Shown here: positions 12,747-17,502 of the stretch, piece after piece
Layout of the letters: the number at the start of each line of letters is the position of its first letter
Numbering within the stretch: the stretch's first letter is position 1
Assembly (NCBI GenBank): GCA_036260075.1
Contig: DATAAM010000147.1
Coordinates: 1 to 17,502 of the forward strand
From: DATAAM01 sp036260075
GTDB taxonomy: Bacteria > Actinomycetota > Acidimicrobiia > Acidimicrobiales > JAHWLA01
Length of the DNA: 17,502 nt
Reading direction: 5' to 3'
Notes under the pieces: model-generated
What the model was told of the DNA's origin: nothing
Seen by the model: only the letters and a program-made list of their open reading frames with translations
Database searches by the model: none
Made by a program: the position numbers and the translations under genes

Positions 12747-13487
12747 ATGTCCTCGTGGTTCCTCGCCGTCCTCGTCGGGCTCGCGCTCGCTCAGTTCGCC
12801 ACCCTCGTCACCACCGTCTTCCTGCATCGGGCCCTGTCCCACCGCGCCCTCACGCTGGCCCCCGGGGTGACGACGGCGTGCCGGGCGATCACGTGGATCA
12901 CCACCGGCATCCGGCCCCGGCAGTGGGTGGCCGTGCACCGCAAGCACCACGCCTTCACCGACGTCGAGGGCGACCCGCACTCGCCGCTCCTCGAGGGCTT
13001 CGCCGCCGTGCAGCTCGGCAACGTGGTGCTGTACCGCCGCGTGGCCAACGACCCCGCTGCCGTGGCCCGCTACGCCCGCGACGTGCCTGCCGACGGCTGG
13101 GACCGGGCGCTGCTCGACCGGGCCTGGCTCGGGCTCGGCATCGGCATCGCCTTCCTGTGCCTCGTCCTCGGCGTGGGCGCCGGGCTGCTGGCCGCCGCCG
13201 TGCACACCGCCTCCTACCTCCTGCTCAACGCGGCCGTGAACGCGGTGGGCCACATGTGGGGTGGCCGGCCCCACGACAACGCCGCTGGCAACAACCAGTG
13301 GCTGGCGTGGCTCACGGCGGGCGAGGGCCTGCACAACAACCACCACGCCGCCCCCACGTCGGCCCGCCTGGCCTTGCAGCCGGGCGAGGTCGACCCGGGC
13401 TGGTGGGTGGTGCGGGCGCTGGAGCGGCGCGGGTGGGCGACGGTGCGCCACCACGAGGCGCGGCTCAAGCAGTCGGCCGCCGCCTGA
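12747..13487 (+). CDS. Membrane fatty acid (acyl-CoA) desaturase
   Basis: This di-iron membrane enzyme introduces a double bond into a saturated acyl chain. The 246-aa protein has the histidine boxes of the stearoyl-CoA desaturase family: HRALSH (27-32), HRKHH (64-68) and HNNHH (196-200), plus the fourth-site NAVGH (165-169). Hydrophobic helices lie at about 4-25, 38-54, 128-150 and 150-165. It is short for the family (often 300 or more), lacking most of the N-terminal extension. ATG 12747 is chosen over GTG 12738 because it fits the leaderless promoter. Regulation by the divergent TetR protein is likely. The 3' end overlaps the converging dehydrogenase gene by 23 nt. Confidence 0.9.
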   Translation: MSSWFLAVLVGLALAQFATLVTTVFLHRALSHRALTLAPGVTTACRAITWITTGIRPRQWVAVHRKHHAFTDVEGDPHSPLLEGFAAVQLGNVVLYRRVANDPAAVARYARDVPADGWDRALLDRAWLGLGIGIAFLCLVLGVGAGLLAAAVHTASYLLLNAAVNAVGHMWGGRPHDNAAGNNQWLAWLTAGEGLHNNHHAAPTSARLALQPGEVDPGWWVVRALERRGWATVRHHEARLKQSAAA

Positions 13488-14457
13488 GCCGCTCCTCGGC
13501 CAGGCGGGTCGCGGCCACGAGCGGCGTGACGCCTTCGCGGTCGGCTTCCGCGAGCACGCGCAGCACGGTGTCGTGGATGCGGCGGACGGCGGCCTCCGCC
13601 CGGGCGCGGTCGTAGCCGTCCGGCTCCTCCGCGATGTTGACGATGCCGCCCGCGTTGGCGACGTAGTCGGGCACGTACAGCACGCCGCGACCGGCGAGAC
13701 GGTCGGCGCAGGCGTCGTCGGCCAGCTGGTTGTTGGCCGAGCCCACCACGGCGGCGCAGGCCAGCTCCGGGATCGTGGCGGGCGACAGCACGCCGCCCAG
13801 CGCGCACGGGGAGAACACGTCGCAGGGCACCGCGTGGGCGCGGGCCGGGTCGACCACCTCCACCCCCTCCACCGCGGTGGCCGCAGGGTCGACGTCGGCC
13901 ACGGTGACCCGACAGCCCGCGGCCAGGAGGTGCCCCACCAAGGCCCGGCCCACCTTGCCGACGCCCTGGACCACGACGTGGCGACCCGCCAGGTCGGCGC
14001 TCCCCCACAGCGCCTCGGCCGTCGCCGTCATGGCGCAGAAGACGCCGAGAGCGGTGGGCGGGCTGGGGTCGCCCGACCCCTGCGACGTGCCCGTCACGTA
14101 CGGCGTGATGGTGCGGACGAAGTCCATGTCGGCCTGCGTCGTGCCCACGTCCTCGGCCGTGAGGTAGCGCCCGCCGAGGGAGTCGACGCAGCGGGCGAAG
14201 GCGGCCAGCCGCTCCCTGCGGTCGGCGGCGTGGGGGTCGCCCACGATCACCGCCTTGCCGCCGCCGTAGTCGAGCCCGGCCACCGCCGCCTTGTACGTCA
14301 TGGCCCGGGAGAGGCGGAGGACGTCCTGGAGAGCCGCCTCCTCCGACGGGTACGGGCGGAAGCGCACGCCGCCCAGCGCGGGGCCGAGCACCGTCGAGTG
14401 GATGGAGACGATGGCGCCGTCGCAGAAGAGGACCTGTTCGTACTCGGCCGGGATCAT
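13465..14457 (-). CDS. Leucine/valine (branched-chain amino acid) dehydrogenase, unusual 5' end
   Basis: The enzyme oxidatively deaminates branched-chain amino acids with NAD. The 330-aa product shows EQVLFC, STVLGPALGGVRFRPY, MTYKAAVAGLDYGGGKAVI (Lys56 substrate-binding and Lys68 catalytic by family analogy), the hinge YLTAEDVGTTQADMD, and the Rossmann motif GVGKVG (165-170). CALGG and the later ANNQL and PDYVANAGG complete the family pattern. ATG 14457 is the only standard in-frame start nearby. However, the frame stays open upstream with DGLHHLGDAAA, which resembles the N-terminus of actinobacterial valine dehydrogenases, so the true gene may start at GTG 14515 with a frameshift. The stop lies inside the desaturase 3' end. 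Products could feed branched fatty acid primers, fitting the lipid neighbours (inference). Confidence 0.88.
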   Translation of the reverse strand: MIPAEYEQVLFCDGAIVSIHSTVLGPALGGVRFRPYPSEEAALQDVLRLSRAMTYKAAVAGLDYGGGKAVIVGDPHAADRRERLAAFARCVDSLGGRYLTAEDVGTTQADMDFVRTITPYVTGTSQGSGDPSPPTALGVFCAMTATAEALWGSADLAGRHVVVQGVGKVGRALVGHLLAAGCRVTVADVDPAATAVEGVEVVDPARAHAVPCDVFSPCALGGVLSPATIPELACAAVVGSANNQLADDACADRLAGRGVLYVPDYVANAGGIVNIAEEPDGYDRARAEAAVRRIHDTVLRVLAEADREGVTPLVAATRLAEERLRRRPTA

Positions 14458-14515
14458 GGCAGCCGCGTCACCGAGGTGGTGCAGCCCGTCACGGCTCGAA
14501 CTCCGTGATCCGCAC
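14454..14515 (-). other. Two chained mini-ORFs, or a frameshifted N-terminus, before the dehydrogenase
   Basis: GTG at 14515 lies 6 nt after TACCCT (14527-14522) and reads VRITEFEP then TGA (14491-14489). A second frame, GTG at 14492, shares GTGA with that stop, reads VTGCTTSVTRLP, and ends in a TGA sharing ATGA with the dehydrogenase start. The alternative is a one-base shift joining VRITEFEP to the in-frame DGLHHLGDAAA. The sequence alone does not decide. Confidence 0.4.
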
Positions 14516-14521
14516 GGGCCA

Positions 14522-14531
14522 AGGGTAGGTT
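14522..14531. promoter_or_regulatory. Overlapping divergent -10 boxes
   Basis: On the plus strand TAGGTT (14526-14531) lies 8 nt before the ATG at 14540. On the minus strand TACCCT (14527-14522) lies 6 nt before the GTG at 14515. The two boxes share two bases, so the divergent promoters probably exclude each other. Confidence 0.45.
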
Positions 14532-14539
14532 TCGCCGGC

Positions 14540-14929
14540 ATGGACATCGTCTCGGCCCTGTTCTGCGAGAACATCAACCTGCGCCAGGTGCCCGGGCCGT
14601 CGACGCGCATCGACCTGAGCGGGATCATGTTCTCGCTGCCCGCACCGTCCGAGCCCCCGGTGACGATCACGCCGCACCTGGTGGTGCTGGTGCGCTGTCG
14701 AGCCGACGAGCCGGGCAACGGCATCCTGGAGGTCGTGTTCCAGGACGAGGCGGGCGAGGAGGTGGCCCGCAACGCGTCGCCGTTCACCGTGGAGCCGGGC
14801 AAGTTCACCTACCGCCTCGTGCGAGCGGAGCTCACCTATCCCGCCCCCGGCACCATCGAGGCCCACTGCCGCATCGACCGCGGCCCGTGGACGGTGGTGC
14901 CGCTCACCCTGCTGCCGCCCGTCGCATGA
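14540..14929 (+). CDS. Conserved-looking 129-aa protein, possibly DUF6941-like
   Basis: The protein starts MDIVSALFCENINLRQVPGPSTRIDLSGIMFSL. It continues with alternating hydrophobic residues typical of a beta-sandwich (ITPHLVVLVRCRADEPGNGILEVVFQDEAG) and ends in FTYRLVRAELTYPAPGTIEAHCRIDRGPWTVVPLTLLPP. The overall pattern resembles small DUF6941 proteins, but I hold that only loosely. No signal peptide or catalytic motif is seen. Its stop shares ATGA with the FIST gene start, so the two are translationally coupled and may act together. The start is supported by the TAGGTT box. Confidence 0.8.
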   Translation: MDIVSALFCENINLRQVPGPSTRIDLSGIMFSLPAPSEPPVTITPHLVVLVRCRADEPGNGILEVVFQDEAGEEVARNASPFTVEPGKFTYRLVRAELTYPAPGTIEAHCRIDRGPWTVVPLTLLPPVA

Positions 14930-15999
14930 GCCGCTTCGCCGCCGCCGTGTCGGAGCACCCGGTCACGGCCACCGCCGTGGGCGAGGTGGCAGGCGAGGTG
15001 CTGGAGCGGCTGGGGGGCCCGGCGCCCGACCTGGCGCTGCTGTTCGTCACCGAGGCGCACGCAGGCGCGCTGGAGGACGCGGCGGCGGCCGTGCGGGCCG
15101 TCCTGTCGCCCGGCGTGCTGCTCGGCTGCGCGGCCGTGGCGGTCGTGGGCCCCGGCGTGGAGGTCGAGGAGCGGCCCGGCGTGTCGCTGTGGGCCGGGCG
15201 GGTCGGCGCGGTGGCGCCGTTCTTCGAGGGCGTCGACCCCCCGTTCGAGCCCGTCGCCCTGTTGCTGGTGGGCGACCCGTTCACGTTCGACGCCGAGACC
15301 TTCCTCGCCGACGTGGGCGTGCCGGTGTACGGGGGGATGGCGTCGGCGGCCAGGGGACCGGGCGGCAACCGCCTGGTGCTCGACGACCGGGTCACGACGT
15401 CGGGGGCGGTGGGCGCCTGGCTGGGGCCGGGTGTGCGGGTCCGCAGCCTGGTGTCGCAGGGGTGCCGGCCCATCGGCAGCCCGTACGTGGTGACCAGGGC
15501 CGAGCGCAACGTGATCTACGAGCTGGGCGGCGCCGCGCCCATGCAGCGGCTGCGGTCGATGGCCGACGAGGAGAACATCGAGGCGATCAACCGGGGCCTG
15601 CACATCGGGGTCGTGGTGGACGAGCGCAAGGCCGAGTTCGGGCCGGGTGACTTCCTGGTGCGCAACGTGCTGGGGGCCGATCCCGACAACGGCGCCGTGG
15701 CCGTGGGCGACGTGGTCGAGGTGGGCCGCACCGTGCAGTTCCACGTGCGCGACGCGGCGTCGGCCGATGTCGAGCTGCGGCGGCTGCTGGCGGGCGAGGA
15801 GGCCGCTGCCGCGCTGCTGTTCACGTGCAACGGGCGGGGACGGCGGCTGTTCGGCGAGCCCGACCACGACGCCGGCCTGTTGCACGAGGCCCTCGACGGC
15901 GCCCCCGCCGCCGGGTTCTTCTGCGCGGGCGAGCTGGGGCCGATCGGCGGCCGCAACGCCCTCCACGGCTTCACCGCCTCCGTCGCCCTGTTCGACTGA
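14926..15999 (+). CDS. FIST N/C domain protein (putative small-ligand sensor)
   Basis: The 357-aa cytosolic protein contains the FIST pair of domains. The N-terminal one (about 25-215) includes ALLFVTEAHAG, GVLLGCAAVAVVG and YGGMASAARGPGGNRLVLDD. The C-terminal one (about 220-345) ends in GFFCAGELGPIGGRNALHGFTASVALF, a very typical FIST_C finish. FIST domains are thought to bind small ligands such as amino acids and are often joined to signalling modules; here no kinase, cyclase or methyl-accepting domain is attached. It is coupled to the 129-aa gene upstream. The second palindrome follows its stop by 5 nt. Confidence 0.9.
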   Translation: MSRFAAAVSEHPVTATAVGEVAGEVLERLGGPAPDLALLFVTEAHAGALEDAAAAVRAVLSPGVLLGCAAVAVVGPGVEVEERPGVSLWAGRVGAVAPFFEGVDPPFEPVALLLVGDPFTFDAETFLADVGVPVYGGMASAARGPGGNRLVLDDRVTTSGAVGAWLGPGVRVRSLVSQGCRPIGSPYVVTRAERNVIYELGGAAPMQRLRSMADEENIEAINRGLHIGVVVDERKAEFGPGDFLVRNVLGADPDNGAVAVGDVVEVGRTVQFHVRDAASADVELRRLLAGEEAAAALLFTCNGRGRRLFGEPDHDAGLLHEALDGAPAAGFFCAGELGPIGGRNALHGFTASVALFD

Positions 16000-16004
16000 C
16001 AGCG

Positions 16005-16054
16005 GTTCTGGGCTGCAGATCACGCGCTGCAGCGCGTGATCTGCAGCCCAGAAC
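16005..16054. repeat. 50-nt perfect palindrome, repeat element copy 2
   Basis: The first 25 nt (GTTCTGGGCTGCAGATCACG then CGCTG) are the exact reverse complement of the last 25, giving a perfect 50-bp palindrome. It aligns end to end with 9241-9290. It sits between the FIST stop and the transketolase promoter. There is no T-run on either side, so it is not a standard terminator. Confidence 0.93.
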
Positions 16055-16071
16055 GGGGGGTGGGGTATGGC

Positions 16072-16077
16072 TAGGGT
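16072..16077 (+). promoter_or_regulatory. Candidate leaderless -10 box of transketolase
   Basis: TAGGGT is followed by 6 nt and the ATG at 16084, the same box and spacing as for dop. The -35 position falls on the last bases of the palindrome. Confidence 0.45.
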
Positions 16078-16083
16078 GGCCTC

Positions 16084-17502
16084 ATGACGCAAGCCGACCT
16101 GGAGCAGCTGGGCATCAACGTCGTCCGCGGGTTGGCGATGGACGCCCCGCAGGCGGCCAACAGCGGCCATCCCGGCACCGCCATGGCCCTCGCTCCCCTG
16201 GCCCACGTCCTCTTCACCCGGGTCATGAAGCACGACCCGTCCGAGCCCGACTGGCCCGACCGCGACCGCTTCGTCCTGTCGGCGGGCCACGCCTCGATCC
16301 TCCTCTACTCGATGCTCCACCTCACCGGCTACGGCCTCGAGCTCGACGACATCAAGGCGTTCCGCCAGTGGGGGTCGCGCACGCCCGGCCACCCCGAGGT
16401 GCACCACACCAAGGGCGTCGAGGTCACCACCGGCCCGCTGGGGCAGGGCTTCGCCAATGGCGTGGGCATGGGCGTGGCCGAGCGGTACCTGCGGGCTCGC
16501 TTCGGCCCCGAGCTCGTCGACCACCACACGTTCGTCGTCTGCTCCGACGGCGACCTCCAAGAGGGCATCAGCCACGAGGCCGCCTCGCTGGCCGGCCACC
16601 TCGGGCTCGGCCGCCTCGTCTACGTCTACGACGACAACCACATCTCCATCGACGGGCCCACCGAGCTCTCGTTCACCGACGACACGCCCAAGCGCTTCGA
16701 GGCCTACGGCTGGCACGTCGACGACATCGGCGAGGCGGCCAACGACACCGACGCGCTCGAAGCCGCCCTGCGCCGGGCCATGGCCGTCGAGGACCGGCCG
16801 TCCCTGGTCGTCCTCCGCAGCCACATCGGCTGGCCCGCGCCGAACAAGACCGACACCGCGTCGGCCCACGGCGAGCCGCTGGGAGCCGACGAGATCCGGG
16901 CGACGAAGGAGCTGCTGGGCCTCCCCCCCGACGAGTCGTTCTGGGTGCCCGAGGAGGTGCTCAGCCTCTACCGCCAGTGCGTCCCGCGCGGCACATCCCT
17001 GCGGCGCGCGTGGGAGGACCGCGTGGCCGCCTGGCAAGGCGACCGGGCCGAGTGGGAGGCATGCCTGAAGGGCGGCGGCCTGAGCGGTTGGCACGCCAAG
17101 CTGCCCACGTGGCAGCCGGGCGACAACGTGGCCACGCGCACAGCGAGCGGCGACATCCTCAACGCCGTGGCCGACCTCGTGCCCGGCTTGGTCGTCGGTG
17201 GCGCCGACCTGACCGGGAACACCGGCACGATGCTGAAGGACCACGGCGTGCAGTCGGCCGACGACCCCGCCGGGCGGCTTCTCTACTACGGCGTGCGCGA
17301 GCACGCCATGGGTGGCGTGATGAACGGCATGGCGCTGCACGGCGGCGTGGTGCCGGTGGGCGGCACCTTCTTCGTCTTCAGCGACTACATGCGAGGTGCG
17401 GTGCGGCTGGCCGCCATCAGCGAGGCCAAGGTCGTGTACTCGTGGTCGCACGACTCGGTGGGCCTCGGCGAAGACGGCCCCACGCACCAGCCCGTCGAGC
17501 AG
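16084..17502 (+). CDS. tkt: Transketolase (5' two thirds, cut by window end)
   Basis: Transketolase moves two-carbon units between sugar phosphates in the non-oxidative pentose phosphate pathway using thiamine diphosphate. The 473 visible residues start MTQADLEQLGINVVRGLAMDAPQAANSGHPG, with SGHPGTAM (27-34) and SAGHASILLYSMLHLTGY (66-83). HHTKGVEVTTGPLGQG follows, and then the thiamine diphosphate/Mg motif GDLQEG (156-161) with Asn185 in DDNHISIDG. The second, pyrimidine-binding domain shows YYGVREHAMGG with the catalytic Glu at about residue 406. The reading frame is open to the window end; a full protein is near 690 aa. The ATG start fits the TAGGGT box. Transaldolase and glucose-6-phosphate dehydrogenase often follow in Actinobacteria but are not visible here. 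Confidence 0.96.
   Translation, partial: MTQADLEQLGINVVRGLAMDAPQAANSGHPGTAMALAPLAHVLFTRVMKHDPSEPDWPDRDRFVLSAGHASILLYSMLHLTGYGLELDDIKAFRQWGSRTPGHPEVHHTKGVEVTTGPLGQGFANGVGMGVAERYLRARFGPELVDHHTFVVCSDGDLQEGISHEAASLAGHLGLGRLVYVYDDNHISIDGPTELSFTDDTPKRFEAYGWHVDDIGEAANDTDALEAALRRAMAVEDRPSLVVLRSHIGWPAPNKTDTASAHGEPLGADEIRATKELLGLPPDESFWVPEEVLSLYRQCVPRGTSLRRAWEDRVAAWQGDRAEWEACLKGGGLSGWHAKLPTWQPGDNVATRTASGDILNAVADLVPGLVVGGADLTGNTGTMLKDHGVQSADDPAGRLLYYGVREHAMGGVMNGMALHGGVVPVGGTFFVFSDYMRGAVRLAAISEAKVVYSWSHDSVGLGEDGPTHQPVEQ

Noticed and set aside
14836..17487. 883-codon open frame on the minus strand
   Set aside because: It is a shadow of the FIST and transketolase genes, which match well-known families; the GC-rich third codon positions keep the opposite frame open, and its composition (Arg, Val, His, Gly) is typical of such shadows.
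1..17502. tRNA, rRNA, CRISPR, transposase or prophage genes
   Set aside because: No cloverleaf, repeat-spacer array, integrase or transposase motif was found in reading both strands; the holin-X-like protein alone does not indicate a phage.

Overview
The window is very GC-rich (codons mostly end in G or C) and tightly packed with genes. It carries a Pup-proteasome gene cluster (mpa, dop, pup), a marker of Actinobacteria and a few other lineages. The mix of neighbours (TtuA/TtuB thiolation genes, a MarP-type protease, a single-cluster ferredoxin next to mpa, a FIST protein and transketolase) suggests an actinobacterium of the Acidimicrobiia type. That placement is inference; there is no rRNA in the window to confirm it.

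Layout. (1) 1-3563, minus strand: mpa, dop and the 5' part of pup. Together they recruit, deamidate/depupylate and unfold proteins for the 20S proteasome; prcB, prcA and pafA probably lie beyond position 1. (2) 3652-3984, plus strand: a ferredoxin with its own promoter and a strong hairpin behind it. (3) 3997-9222, minus strand: one long, mostly overlapping operon. In transcription order it encodes a holin-X-like membrane protein, two further small membrane-associated proteins, a TtuB-type ubiquitin-like sulfur carrier, a TtuA-type tRNA thiolase, the TrmI m1A58 methyltransferase, a MarP-like membrane serine protease, a DUF6098 protein and a DUF4268 nuclease-like protein. TtuB, TtuA and TrmI act on the same tRNA T-loop (positions 54 and 58). 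(4) 9241-9290: a 50-nt palindromic element, with a second copy at 16005-16054. (5) 9294-11664, minus strand: a hotdog thioesterase, a PBP4-type D-Ala-D-Ala carboxypeptidase and a stand-alone Lon N-terminal domain protein, all joined by 4-nt overlaps. (6) 11690-12665: a small zinc-ribbon protein and a TetR regulator, convergent. (7) 12705-14515: a TetR-type operator, a fatty acid desaturase and a branched-chain amino acid dehydrogenase with an unusual 5' end. (8) 14540-17502, plus strand: an unknown 129-aa protein coupled to a FIST-domain protein, the second palindrome, then transketolase, cut by the window end.

The points most worth a second look are: two unrelated small-protein-modifier systems (Pup and TtuB) close together; a TtuB whose Gly-Gly is not terminal; the operon pairing of T-loop modification with small membrane proteins and a stress protease; the repeated 50-nt palindrome; a repeat at the 3' ends of the two genes bounding the DUF4268 insertion; the disrupted start of the dehydrogenase; and a consistent leaderless-promoter pattern (TANNNT 6-8 nt before the start codon) that helps fix several starts. 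No tRNA, rRNA, CRISPR array, transposase or prophage was seen. No gene-free stretch exceeds about 150 bases.
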